DNA of 64,000 nt from Alphaproteobacteria bacterium. Lineage in GTDB: Bacteria > Pseudomonadota > Alphaproteobacteria > Ferrovibrionales > Ferrovibrionaceae. Shown piece by piece: positions 33,398-42,002 of the stretch. Made by a program: the position numbers and the translations under genes. Numbering within the stretch: position 1 is the stretch's first letter; the number at the start of each line of letters is the position of its first letter. Where the stretch lies: assembly GCA_017307375.1 (NCBI GenBank), contig JAFKFH010000007.1:1-64000 (forward strand). The letters run 5' to 3'. The notes under the pieces were generated by a model that worked only from the letters and a program-made list of their open reading frames with translations, searched no databases and was not told where the DNA came from.

Positions 33398-34702
33398 ATG
33401 GTTGTCATTGAGAGCCGCAATTTAGTCGAAGTGCAGAAAGTCCGCCAGGTCTACGGAAAGTCCGGGGGACCCGATTTGCTGGTCCTCGACGACGTTGATC
33501 TCACCCTCAAAGAGAATGAAATCGTCGGGCTGCTCGGCCGATCCGGCTCCGGCAAATCGACGCTGCTCCGGTCCATTGCCGGCCTCGTGACGCCGACACA
33601 GGGCGTCATTGAGTTTCCCAAAATCGAAGACGGACAGCGCGCCACCGTTTCGATGGTATTTCAAACCTTCGCGCTTTTTCCATGGCTCACGGTCTTACAG
33701 AACGTTGAAGTCGGCCTCGAGGCGAAGAACGTGCCCCCGACTGACCGACGCAAGCGCGCGTTGGCGGCGATCGACCTCATCGGCTTGGACGGTTTCGAAA
33801 GCGCTTATCCGAAAGAGCTGTCGGGCGGCATGCGCCAACGCGTCGGCTTGGCGCGAGCATTGGTTGTCGATCCGGACATCCTGCTCATGGACGAACCATT
33901 CTCTGCCCTTGACGTGCTAACCGCGGAAACGCTGCGCACGGATCTTCTCGACCTTTGGTCCGAAGGGCGCATGCCAATCAAATCGATCCTGATCGTCACC
34001 CACAATATCGAAGAGGCGGTGCTGATGTGTGACCGCATCTTGCTCTTTTCCTCAAATCCCGGGCGCGTCATCGGCGAAATCAAGGTGGAGATTCCGCAGC
34101 CACGCAACCGACAGGACCCGACCTTCCGTGCGCTGGTCGAACAGATCTACGTCCGCATGACGCAAAAGAACGACGACAGTCAACCCCGAGACGGCCTCTT
34201 TCCGGGATCCGGCATAGGGATGGCTCTTCCTGTTGTTTCGACGAATGCGTTGGCCGGTCTGATCGAGGCCATAAATGCAGAACCCAATAACGGCCGAGCC
34301 GATCTGCCCGAACTTGCGAGCGGTCTCCTCTATGAGACCGACGATCTATTTCCGATAGCAGAGGTTCTGCAGTTGCTCCGCTTCGCCGAATTGGTAGGTG
34401 GGGACATCAAACTTCTTCCGGCGGGCAAACGCTATGCACTGGCCGATGTCGATGAACGCAAGAAGATCTTTGCGCAGCAGCTTCTCAGTTATGTGCCCCT
34501 GGCCGCACACATCCGGCGCGTCCTCGACGATCGCCCAAGTCACAAATCCCAAGCCCGGCGTTTTCACGACGAGCTCGAAGACTTCATGTCCGAAAGCTAC
34601 GCCAGCCGAACACTTAAGGCAGTGACGCAATGGGCGCGATACGCGGAGGTCTTTGCCTACCACGAAACCACCGATCTGTTCAGTCTCGATGACCCAACTT
34701 AG
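33398..34702 (+). CDS. ABC transporter ATPase with C-terminal AAA-associated domain
   Basis: The 434-residue protein has a standard NitT/TauT-type nucleotide-binding domain: Walker [16 protein letters not shown] loop [11 protein letters not shown], signature [16 protein letters not shown], Walker [13 protein letters not shown]. About 180 extra residues follow ([23 protein letters not shown], then [19 protein letters not shown] and [18 protein letters not shown]), which match the AAA-associated domain found on a subset of nitrate/sulfonate/bicarbonate-like ATPases. That domain may regulate the ATPase. GAGGAGG precedes the ATG by 9 bases. Confidence 0.9.
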   Translation: MVVIESRNLVEVQKVRQVYGKSGGPDLLVLDDVDLTLKENEIVGLLGRSGSGKSTLLRSIAGLVTPTQGVIEFPKIEDGQRATVSMVFQTFALFPWLTVLQNVEVGLEAKNVPPTDRRKRALAAIDLIGLDGFESAYPKELSGGMRQRVGLARALVVDPDILLMDEPFSALDVLTAETLRTDLLDLWSEGRMPIKSILIVTHNIEEAVLMCDRILLFSSNPGRVIGEIKVEIPQPRNRQDPTFRALVEQIYVRMTQKNDDSQPRDGLFPGSGIGMALPVVSTNALAGLIEAINAEPNNGRADLPELASGLLYETDDLFPIAEVLQLLRFAELVGGDIKLLPAGKRYALADVDERKKIFAQQLLSYVPLAAHIRRVLDDRPSHKSQARRFHDELEDFMSESYASRTLKAVTQWARYAEVFAYHETTDLFSLDDPT

Positions 34703-34783
34703 ACGAAAACCGACCAGACACCGAAAGCAACACAGAGTCGCGCCTTGAATTTGGCGACGCATCCCGCACTTTGGGAGCATGTT

Positions 34784-35215
34784 ATGACCAGCTATATCCG
34801 TATTGCGCGCAACTTAGCGACCGGCACTAGGCAAGCGCTATTTTCGTTCTTTGAGCCACAGTTACGCACGCTCTGTACAGCTCAGGTCAACACCCCGAAT
34901 ACAGTTCCACAACGGTGCGCGCGCGACGGTTTCGATTCCGCCCAGCGACTGGCGCGGTCCTCCCTTGGATCAGATTTCTACGACCGCGAGCCACCAAGAC
35001 GTTCCGGCAACACGGGCCGGCGCGCCCGAGCAGGCCGTCGCCCCGTCCGATTACAGCTTTGGCTGGCAGGCGTCGTGCTGGCGAGTGCGGACCGTCTCTG
35101 TCATGCAACGCTGTGGCTGTACCGTCGCCGCTTGGTCGACGCACGCTTTACCAAGGCAACACTCCGCGCCTCGCATCGCATTCGCGCCTGGGGATTCAAG
35201 CTTGCATTTCGATGA
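34784..35215 (+). CDS. Doubtful small protein
   Basis: ATG 34784 has GGGAG about 7 bases upstream, and the first 50 residues look protein-like (MTSYIRIARNLATGTRQALF, then FFEPQLRTLCTAQ). After that the frame turns arginine-rich and shadow-like, while the frame at 34851-35378 has DWRGPPLDQISTTASHQDVPA. A frameshifted or decayed gene is possible. Nothing else in 34703-35338 can be supported. Confidence 0.25.
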   Translation: MTSYIRIARNLATGTRQALFSFFEPQLRTLCTAQVNTPNTVPQRCARDGFDSAQRLARSSLGSDFYDREPPRRSGNTGRRARAGRRPVRLQLWLAGVVLASADRLCHATLWLYRRRLVDARFTKATLRASHRIRAWGFKLAFR

Positions 35216-35338
35216 GGCGCCGCAAGGCGGAAAGCTGCCATCTTGTGCGAGGTCATCATGGTTTCCAGGCCTGGTATTGGCACGCACGGCAATCTCGACC
35301 GCTCTTCTCGCGCAGGCGGTTCGCATACAGCCACACAA

Positions 35339-35352
35339 TATACCTCGGTATA
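35339..35352. promoter_or_regulatory. TATACC-type dyad upstream of PilZ gene
   Basis: TATACC-TC-GGTATA, a perfect 6-bp dyad of the same type as the repressor operators, 121 bases before the PilZ gene. The remainder to 35473 is AT-richer than its surroundings and probably promoter DNA. Confidence 0.5.
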
Positions 35353-35473
35353 CGACTCGGTGCCCTCGGGAGGGCTAGCTAAATCGCGGGAAGGAATTGA
35401 AATCAATGCAACCCTATGAACGGTGGCACTCGACAGTTCATAGGCTCTCTGAACGTTTGAGGCTGCTCGATAT

Positions 35474-35764
35474 ATGAGCAATCCGATAAACAATTCCAGC
35501 GGTCGGCGGGATGTCCCCGCAAACGATCGCCGCAACTCTCCGCGCCGGCGCACACTCCTCGCAGGCCGAATAATTTTCAATCAGCAATCCTCGGTCATCA
35601 ATTGCATGGTGCGAAATGTTTCGGAGTCCGGCGCCCGTCTCGAAGTCGAGCCCTCGATCCACATCCCGGACAAGTTTGAGCTGGACGTACCGAGTGCCGG
35701 CATAACGATGTCATGCCGCATAATCTGGCGCCGCGGGAATCTCGCCGGAGTTTCAAGAGAATGA
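35474..35764 (+). CDS. PilZ-domain protein, putative cyclic-di-GMP receptor
   Basis: The 96-residue protein carries the two PilZ ligand motifs: an arginine-rich N-terminal element (NDRRNSPRRRTLLAG) and VRNVSESGARLEV, matching D/N-x-S-x-x-G. The remainder forms the short barrel ending SCRIIWRRGNLAGV. Stand-alone PilZ proteins report cyclic-di-GMP levels to partners. The C-terminus is slightly shorter than usual and stops at VSRE. No neighbouring cyclase or phosphodiesterase gene is present. Confidence 0.8.
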   Translation: MSNPINNSSGRRDVPANDRRNSPRRRTLLAGRIIFNQQSSVINCMVRNVSESGARLEVEPSIHIPDKFELDVPSAGITMSCRIIWRRGNLAGVSRE

Positions 35765-35882
35765 GCATGCCTAAAGTGGTCTGATACGGGCGAGCAGGTA
35801 AGAGCGCCTCATCCCTCAGCGCCTGCGCATTCTCAGCAAGCCAGCGCAACAAGATGAAAGCGATCGCGATAGGGATTCGACA

Positions 35883-36122
35883 GTGAGTGCTACGCAAATA
35901 ACGCTTGTTGCAAATCTTTTCACCATGATCGTCGTCGTTATTGCCGCCATAAAGCGCCCGATTCCAAGTTACATTACCTTGGCTACATTGTCCGTCATCG
36001 TCTCGATTGTATGTGGGTACGAGGTAATTACGGGAAAGGCCACGATATTTGCGACGTTGGCTACCTTCGCTCTGGTTATCCTCATAATGATCCGAATAAG
36101 TCTAAATAAGCTGCGCCGGTAG
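35883..36122 (+). CDS. Small membrane protein
   Basis: The 79-residue protein, starting at GTG 35883, is almost entirely two or three hydrophobic helices (LVANLFTMIVVVIAAI, YITLATLSVIVSIVCGY, FATLATFALVILIMI) with a basic C-terminus. No family is recognised. Codon use is less GC-biased than in neighbours, which fits acquired DNA. The region 36123-36473 that follows contains no gene I can support. Confidence 0.45.
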   Translation: MSATQITLVANLFTMIVVVIAAIKRPIPSYITLATLSVIVSIVCGYEVITGKATIFATLATFALVILIMIRISLNKLRR

Positions 36123-36473
36123 GCAATCTCTTCTCGAATGCGGCCGGGTAGGCTGACGAGGCCGCCCCCAAGACGCGCAATATCACGGATCGGCGCCGAC
36201 CGATTGGCGTGAAGGCGGGATGGGCCAAGAGGTCCGGGTGGCATGTCTCGTACGATGGCCATCCGATTTCTAACCTCGCCTATCCTGCGGCCCCATCGCA
36301 ATCAACAACGACTTCCCACAAGCCGCATCAACTCTCATCTTGCTCGTGCGCCATCGTGACGAGCCGGGACGAGCACCTCCACAATGTGACGGAGACATGC
36401 GCAGGCTTCCGCTCGATGCGCGACCGGTGACCAAATCCCGGGTCATAGTCTTGGATTTACGACGGAGGTGCAG

Positions 36474-36704
36474 ATGGCCGAAGAGAAATTTCTGACCACC
36501 GAAGAGGTCTCCGAGCGATACCGCGGTCAGATCTCTGTCGGCACCCTTCGCAATTGGCGAGCACAGCGCGTCGGTCCGCCATACATCAAAATCGGCAAGT
36601 CGGTGCTTTACCCCGTGCCTGGACTCGAGGATTGGGACAAAAAGAATCTCGTGATCTGCCGTGCTTCGCATAAACTCATTGAGACAGAGGCTGAACGAAA
36701 GTGA
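36474..36704 (+). CDS. Excisionase-like helix-turn-helix protein beside the element boundary
   Basis: The 76-residue protein has an excisionase/MerR-like winged HTH: FLTTEEVSERYRGQISVGTLRNWRAQRVGPPYIKIGKSVLYPVPGLEDW in its first 55 residues (shown here only as the run of motifs TEEVSERY, TLRNWRAQ, GPPYIKIGKS and LEDWDKK). GGAGG lies 5 bases before the ATG at 36474. It lies about 100 bases from the radC junction, a typical place for an RDF gene. It may be a second excisionase of this element or belong to a remnant island. Confidence 0.6.
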   Translation: MAEEKFLTTEEVSERYRGQISVGTLRNWRAQRVGPPYIKIGKSVLYPVPGLEDWDKKNLVICRASHKLIETEAERK

Positions 36705-36809
36705 ATGTCACGCAACTTCACGATCTACCGACCCCAAACTCATACCCCCACCCCCTCGGGAATTACCAGAAACTATCATTAATTCAATAGGTTACCGCAT
36801 ACGGCGCGG

Positions 36810-36974
36810 TTGATGCACAACCACCCCTCGGGCGATCCGACGCCGAGCCGGGCGGATGTCGAGATGACCCGGCAGGTCGCCGAGGCGCTGAAGACGCTGG
36901 GCATCGCCGTGCACGACCATGTGGTGATCGGGCGCGACGAGTGGCGCAGCTTCCGCGCGCTCGGCCTGCTCTAA
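36810..36974 (+). pseudogene. radC: RadC (JAB domain) 3' fragment at the right boundary of the mobile element
   Basis: The frame encodes only the end of Rad[21 protein letters not shown] (with the [15 protein letters not shown] motif), then [23 protein letters not shown] and a stop. The rest of radC is absent; the in-frame sequence upstream meets a TAA at 36780. GC content rises sharply at this point. The element therefore ends inside radC, between about 36783 and 36810. The 5' part of radC is probably at the other end of the element, outside the window. Confidence 0.75.
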
Positions 36975-36991
36975 CCGGGTCGTCCCAACGG

Positions 36992-37741
36992 TCAGATCTG
37001 GGCGAAGCCGCCGTCCACCGGCAGGTCGATGCCGGTGATGTAGCTCGACTCGGCCGAGGCGAGGAACAGCGCGGCGTCGGCCTGCTCCTCCGGGCGGCCG
37101 AGGCGGCCCATCGGAATCACCTGGGTGAACGAAGCCTTCATCGCCTCGACCTCCTGCGGCGTACCGGCCAGGCCGCGCATGATCGGGGTTTCGGTGGCGC
37201 CGGGGCTGAGGCTGTTCACGCGAATGCCGCGGCCGCTCAGCTCGGCCGTCCAGGTCCGCGCAAACGAGCGGACCGCGGCCTTTGTCGCGCTGTAGACGCC
37301 GTGGTTGGGCACCGCCTTGACCCCGGCGACCGAGGCATTGAGGATGATCGAGCCGCCGGCCTGCATCAGCGGCAGCGCCTTCTGCACGGTGAAGACCAGG
37401 CCGCGGACATTGATGCCGAACAGCCGGTCGAAATGGTCAGGTGTCACCGTGTCGAGCGGCTGGTTTTCGACCACCCCGGCATTGGCGAACAGCACGTCGA
37501 CACGGCCCCGGTGCGCGGCGACGTCGCGGTACAGCCGGTCGATGTCGTCGAGGTCGGCGACGTCGCCCTTGACCGCGGTGACGTTGCGCCCGATCGCCGT
37601 CGCCGCGCGGTCGAGCTCGTCGCCGCGCCGGCCGGTGATGAAGACGTAGGCGCCTTCCTCGACGAACCGGCGCGCCGCCGCCAGGCCGATCCCGCTGCTG
37701 CCGCCGGTGATGACGGCGACCTTGTCCTGCAATCTCGACAT
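36992..37741 (-). CDS. Short-chain dehydrogenase/reductase
   Basis: The 249-residue enzyme shows the classical SDR pattern: cofactor motif TGGSSGIG near residue 13, LFANAG near 85, catalytic Ser in ILNASVAG and YSATK near 150. The end is YITGIDLPVDGGF. It is an NAD(P)-dependent oxidoreductase of unknown substrate. The N-terminus MSRLQDKVAVITGG sets the start at 37741. It faces the radC fragment and is the first intact chromosomal gene. Confidence 0.88.
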   Translation of the reverse strand: MSRLQDKVAVITGGSSGIGLAAARRFVEEGAYVFITGRRGDELDRAATAIGRNVTAVKGDVADLDDIDRLYRDVAAHRGRVDVLFANAGVVENQPLDTVTPDHFDRLFGINVRGLVFTVQKALPLMQAGGSIILNASVAGVKAVPNHGVYSATKAAVRSFARTWTAELSGRGIRVNSLSPGATETPIMRGLAGTPQEVEAMKASFTQVIPMGRLGRPEEQADAALFLASAESSYITGIDLPVDGGFAQI

Positions 37742-37837
37742 CAGAAAAGTCCTTCCAGCTAGGCCGCGCCCATCGGCGGCCACGCTGGAAATGCGCCCGG
37801 GCGGCGCGCTATTGCAGGCCGGGCGGGGGCATAGGAT

Positions 37838-39061
37838 CTATTCCGCCGCGGCATTCACCAGTCGGGCGCGCCCGGCGGCCAGTGCCAGGACGGCGATGGC
37901 GAGCGGCGCGAAGGACAGCCACAGCACGGTGTTCCAGCCGAATGCGGTCAGGAGGCCGCCGGACAGGAACGAGCCCACCGCCATCGTCCCGAACACCGCA
38001 AAATCGTTGAAGGATTGCACCCGCGCCTTCTCTTCCGGACGATGGCATTCCAGCACCATGGCCGAGGCGCCGACGAAGCCGAAGTTCCAGCCGACGCCGA
38101 GCAGGACCAGCGCCACCCAGAAATGGGCGACGTCGATGCCGAGCAGCCCGACGATCGAAGCCGCACCGGTCAGGGCGAGGCCGATGGCGACGATACGCGA
38201 CGCGCCGAAGCGGGTGATCAGCCGGCCGGTGAAGAAGCTGGGGCCGTACATGGCGATGACATGCCATTGCAGACCCAGATTGGCCGCTTCCTGCGACAGG
38301 CCGCAGAACTTCATCGCCAGCGGCGCCGCCGTCATCACGAAGTTCATCAGGAGGTAGGAAACCACGCCGCAGACGACGGCGAGGATGAAGCGCGGCTGGC
38401 GCGCGATCAGCCCGAGCGGGCGTCCGCCCCCGCTGCGCTCGGCCGCCGTCGGCTTCGGCAAGCTGACGCCGACGAGGATGAGCGCCGAAATCGCCGCCAC
38501 CGCCGCCTGCGCCAGATAGGTCGCGGCAAAGAGATAGGGCGACCACAGGTCCATCGTGTGGGTGACGAGTTGCGGTCCGATGACCCCGGCGAAGACCCCG
38601 CCTGCCATCACCGCCGACAAGGCCCGCGGCCGGCGGGCCGGCGCGGCGCAATCGGCCGCCGCGAAACGGAACGACAGCACGACGGCGGCATAGACCCCGC
38701 CGAAGAAGGTCGCGGCGCAGAACAGGGCGAAAGTCGCATAGAGGACGGCGAGCGTGGCCAGCAGGCCGGTGAGAACGCCGCAGCCGGTCCCCAGCATGAA
38801 GGCGGCGCGCCGGCCGTAGCGTTGCGCGACGATGCCGGCCGGCAGGGTGCACAGCGCCATGCCGACGACGAAGATCGAGATCGGCAGGGTGGCCAGCGCC
38901 TTGCTCGGCGCCAGCATCTCGCCGACGACCGCCCCGGTGGCGTAGACGACGGTGGCATTGGCGCCGGCCAGGGCCTGGGCGACGGCAAGCCGCAGGACGT
39001 TGCCGCGCTCCCGGCGCAGCGCCGCGGCCTCGGAACCGGCGGGGAGGGACGTTGCACTCAT
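37838..39061 (-). CDS. Major facilitator superfamily transporter
   Basis: The 407-residue protein has 12 predicted helices and the MFS loop motif between helices 2 and 3 (GIVAQRYGRRAAFMLG). It resembles drug/metabolite exporters. The start at 39061 overlaps the stop of the TPR gene by ATGA on the minus strand, so they form an operon. An in-frame ATG at 39082 would extend it by 7 residues. The substrate is unknown. Confidence 0.85.
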   Translation of the reverse strand: MSATSLPAGSEAAALRRERGNVLRLAVAQALAGANATVVYATGAVVGEMLAPSKALATLPISIFVVGMALCTLPAGIVAQRYGRRAAFMLGTGCGVLTGLLATLAVLYATFALFCAATFFGGVYAAVVLSFRFAAADCAAPARRPRALSAVMAGGVFAGVIGPQLVTHTMDLWSPYLFAATYLAQAAVAAISALILVGVSLPKPTAAERSGGGRPLGLIARQPRFILAVVCGVVSYLLMNFVMTAAPLAMKFCGLSQEAANLGLQWHVIAMYGPSFFTGRLITRFGASRIVAIGLALTGAASIVGLLGIDVAHFWVALVLLGVGWNFGFVGASAMVLECHRPEEKARVQSFNDFAVFGTMAVGSFLSGGLLTAFGWNTVLWLSFAPLAIAVLALAAGRARLVNAAAE

Positions 39062-40377
39062 GCTGAAATCTGCTTTCTCCATAATAAATCCCGCGCCGAC
39101 GGACGGCGATGCAGCCGGCGGTCGAGCAGGCTGCGTGCCTTGGCGGTGTCGCCGCTGCGCATCAGGGCGACGATGAGGGTGTCTTCGACGATCTCGCGCT
39201 GGGCGCCGCTGCCACCGATGCGGGCGACCTGGCCCAGCATCGGTTCGAGGATCCGGGCGCAGCCGGCGGGGTCGCCATCGGTGAAGGCCTGCGCCGCGCG
39301 CAGGATCGCCGGCACGACGCTGCCCGCCGCAAGGCGGCCTTCCGCGACCAGGCTGTCCAGCGCCGCGATGCGGGTTGCGGCCGCCGCGCCGTCGGCGGTG
39401 GCCGCATCGAGCAGCCCCAGATGGACGTCGGCAAAGGCAAAGCCGGCCTGGGGATACGCCGACATGCCATAGGCTTTTGCCCGCTGCCAGTCGGCGGCCG
39501 GTACCGCATGCCCGTAGAGTTGCAGCCGCCACAGCAGCGAGGCCGCATCGCTGACGATGTTGAGCGGCGCGCCGAGCGAGACATCCGGGGACACGTGCTG
39601 GCCATAGATCGCCAGCGCCCGGTCCGCGTCGCCCTGGTCGAGGGCGGCCAGCGCCTGGTGCCAGGCCAGATGGCCATGCAGCAGGCCGGCGCGGTCATAG
39701 CCCGGCAGCCAGGCGGCCAGCGCCGTGTCGGCCTCGGCGCCTGCGCCCTGTTCGAATAGCGCATGGGCCAGGGCATGCATGCCGTTGGCATTGGCCGCGC
39801 GGATGCGCAGCGCACGCTCGACCATCGCCCGCCCGCGCTCGACCGCACCGTTCTCCACCAGCGACCAGCCGTGACTGGCCAGGAACCACCAGTCGTCTTC
39901 GGCGAACCCGCCGGCCACCCGTTCGCACAGGGCGACGCGGGCCTGGTCGTGATCGGCCATGCCGGAAAAGGCATAGAGCCCGAAGGCACCAAGCGGCAGG
40001 GCCAGGATCAGCGCGTCGCGTGGCCAGTCGTCGAGATGGGCCAGCACGCTTTCGAGCGCCTTGGCGCCCTGGCCGCCGATCGCCAGCGCCAGCGTCGCGA
40101 CATGGCTGCGCTCGCGCGCCGTGCCCCGGCGCGCCACGGCCGCGCCGGCCCGGGCGATGCAGCCCCGCGCCTCGGCCGGCTGCATCCGCATGGCGTGCAG
40201 GCGGGCGAGGGCTGCATGGGCGAGGGCAAAATCATCGTCCGCAGCAATGGCCTGTTCCAGGCTTTCGGCCGCTCCCGGCCAGGCCGACATCATCAGGTCG
40301 ACGCCGTCGCGATAGGCCTGCGCCGCGCGCTCGGATACGGTCGAAAGGGCGAGGCCGCGGCTGTCCTGGGGCGCCAT
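39058..40377 (-). CDS. Tetratricopeptide-repeat protein (TTC38-like)
   Basis: The 439-residue protein is made of helical repeats: AAESLEQAIAADDDFALAHAAL, then RGRAMVERALRIRAANANGMHAL and YDRAGLLHGHLAWHQALAALDQGDADRALAIYGQH. The pattern HALAHALFEQG and HLAWHQALA is that of TTC38-type proteins. The function is unknown; it shares an operon with the MFS gene. No signal sequence is visible, so it is cytoplasmic. A start at 40434 is possible but less supported. Confidence 0.75.
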   Translation of the reverse strand: MAPQDSRGLALSTVSERAAQAYRDGVDLMMSAWPGAAESLEQAIAADDDFALAHAALARLHAMRMQPAEARGCIARAGAAVARRGTARERSHVATLALAIGGQGAKALESVLAHLDDWPRDALILALPLGAFGLYAFSGMADHDQARVALCERVAGGFAEDDWWFLASHGWSLVENGAVERGRAMVERALRIRAANANGMHALAHALFEQGAGAEADTALAAWLPGYDRAGLLHGHLAWHQALAALDQGDADRALAIYGQHVSPDVSLGAPLNIVSDAASLLWRLQLYGHAVPAADWQRAKAYGMSAYPQAGFAFADVHLGLLDAATADGAAAATRIAALDSLVAEGRLAAGSVVPAILRAAQAFTDGDPAGCARILEPMLGQVARIGGSGAQREIVEDTLIVALMRSGDTAKARSLLDRRLHRRPSARDLLWRKQISA

Positions 40378-40545
40378 CAGAAATCCCGTCTTTGAGGTGT
40401 GGATCTCTAGCAGATATCCGTCATGGCGATCCATCGGCGTTTTGCCGGGCGGTCGAATATCGCGTGGGATCGGCGGCGGGGTCTGCCGCGCCGTTCCGAC
40501 TGACGACGATGCCGTGGCCCGAGGCCGGACCGCAGGCGCAGCGGG

Positions 40546-41451
40546 TCAGCGGATCCGCACGTCCGGGTCGGCGGCGAAGGCCTCGGCGAGGAAGTCCGCA
40601 AAGGCACGGACCCGGCCCGGCTGCAGCCGCCCGCCCGGCGTTACCGCGCTGATCGGGTAGGGCGGCGGGGCGAAGTCCTCCAGCACCGGCACGACTGTCC
40701 CGGCGGCCAGTTCCTCGGCGAACAGCCAGGTTGGCAACTGGGCCAGCCCGATCCCGGCCAGCACGCCGGCGCGGATGTGCTCGGCATCGCCGCTGCGGAC
40801 CGGGCCGCGCGGAATGAAGGTTTGGACCCCATCCGGGGTGCTGAATTCCCAGGGCCGCGGCTGGCCGTCGATGGTATAGGCCATGCAGGGAAACAGCGTG
40901 AGGTCGTCGGGCGTTTCCGGCCTGCCGTGGCGGGCGAGATAGCCTGGTGTCGCCAGCACGGCGACATCGGTGCGGCCGATCCGCCGCGCGGTCAGGCTGG
41001 AATCGGGCAGGTGGCCGATGCGCACGGCGATGTCGATCCGGCGCTCGACCAGGTTGACGAAACGGTCGGAAAGATCGGTCTCAACGGTGATGCCGGGATA
41101 GCGGGCAAAGAAGTCGGGCAGGCGCGGCATGATCTGGGCGCGGCCCAGAACCGCCGAGGTGGCCAGCCGGATCGGCCCGGACGGGGCTACCTGGCCCAGG
41201 CGGACGCGGGCTTCGGCCGCGGCGAATTCGTCGAGCAGGTGGATCGAGGATTCGTAGTAGCTGCGCCCGGCCTCGGTCAGGCTGAGCCCGCGCGAGGTGC
41301 GGCGCAGCAGTTGAGCGCCCAGGCGGGTTTCCAGTGCCGCGACCTGCTTGCTGACCGTGGGCTGGCTCAAGTCCAGCGCCCGGGCAGCCTGCGAGAAACT
41401 CGCCTTTTCGACCACGCTGACATAAAGCCGCATGACGTCCAACCGGTCCAT
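40546..41451 (-). CDS. LysR-family transcriptional regulator
   Basis: The 301-residue regulator has the N-terminal HTH (LYVSVVEKASFSQAARALDLSQPTVSKQVAALE, written here by its key parts SFSQAARAL and PTVSKQV) and a full effector domain starting GPIRLATSAVLGRAQI. It resembles CrgA/AaeR-type LysR proteins. It lies 33 bases downstream of the DUF2867 gene, in the same direction. A palindrome is located just before its start. Confidence 0.9.
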   Translation of the reverse strand: MDRLDVMRLYVSVVEKASFSQAARALDLSQPTVSKQVAALETRLGAQLLRRTSRGLSLTEAGRSYYESSIHLLDEFAAAEARVRLGQVAPSGPIRLATSAVLGRAQIMPRLPDFFARYPGITVETDLSDRFVNLVERRIDIAVRIGHLPDSSLTARRIGRTDVAVLATPGYLARHGRPETPDDLTLFPCMAYTIDGQPRPWEFSTPDGVQTFIPRGPVRSGDAEHIRAGVLAGIGLAQLPTWLFAEELAAGTVVPVLEDFAPPPYPISAVTPGGRLQPGRVRAFADFLAEAFAADPDVRIR

Positions 41452-41474
41452 GGAGGGCGTTCCGTCAATTATTC

Positions 41475-41488
41475 ATAGCGATCGCTAT
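41475..41488. promoter_or_regulatory. 14-bp palindrome upstream of LysR gene
   Basis: ATAGCGATCGCTAT is perfect and overlaps the stop codon of the DUF2867 gene, 24 bases before the LysR start. A LysR-type autoregulatory site is possible. Confidence 0.45.
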
Positions 41489-41991
41489 ATAATATTGGCG
41501 GCGCCGTCCGTCCAGCGGCTTTGTGCCAGACGCCGCAACAGCGTGCGCACGATCAGTACGTGGAACGGCAGGATGGCGGCGAGATAAACCCGGCCCAGCG
41601 TGTTGTGGCAGCGAACGGCGGTCGTCGCGATCACCTGATCGTCGGGGCCGAGCAGCACCGAAAGCCGGAAGTCGAGATGGCGGTCATCCTCGCCCAGCAC
41701 GATCTCGTGCGGCGCCCGGGAGATGACCGGGAAGAAGTCGATGCGGGGCCGGCTGTCGCGGCGCAGCGCCGCCGTCGTCTTCACCCCGAAGCGGGCCATG
41801 ATCGCATCGCGCAGTTTCAGCAGGACGCGGAAGAAGGCCGGGGGCCGGGCCATCAGCCGGCCGGCAATGGCGCCGGCATCGCGCGGCGCGCCGGCAGGGC
41901 GGGGGATGGCATAGGCATCGACGAGATCGGCACCGCGATACCAGTCGGCGATCGCGCTGTCCCGCGGCGGGGTCACCTTCAGCACGGCCAT
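41485..41991 (-). CDS. DUF2867 domain protein
   Basis: The 168-residue protein starts MAVLKVTPPRDSAIADWYRG and matches the DUF2867 family, with FFRVLLKLRDAIMARFG and a C-terminal LGRVYLAAILPFHVLIVRTLLRRL. DUF2867 occurs alone or fused to NAD-binding SDR-like domains. Its function is unknown. It lies 11 bases downstream of the DUF1772 gene, so both are probably under the TetR operator. Confidence 0.75.
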   Translation of the reverse strand: MAVLKVTPPRDSAIADWYRGADLVDAYAIPRPAGAPRDAGAIAGRLMARPPAFFRVLLKLRDAIMARFGVKTTAALRRDSRPRIDFFPVISRAPHEIVLGEDDRHLDFRLSVLLGPDDQVIATTAVRCHNTLGRVYLAAILPFHVLIVRTLLRRLAQSRWTDGAANII

Positions 41992-42002
41992 CGACGAATT
42001 CC

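Noticed and set aside
38015-39472. 485-codon plus-strand open frame across the MFS and TPR genes
   Set aside because: It is opposite two well-supported minus-strand genes and is rich in Arg/Gly/Asp as expected of a GC-rich shadow.
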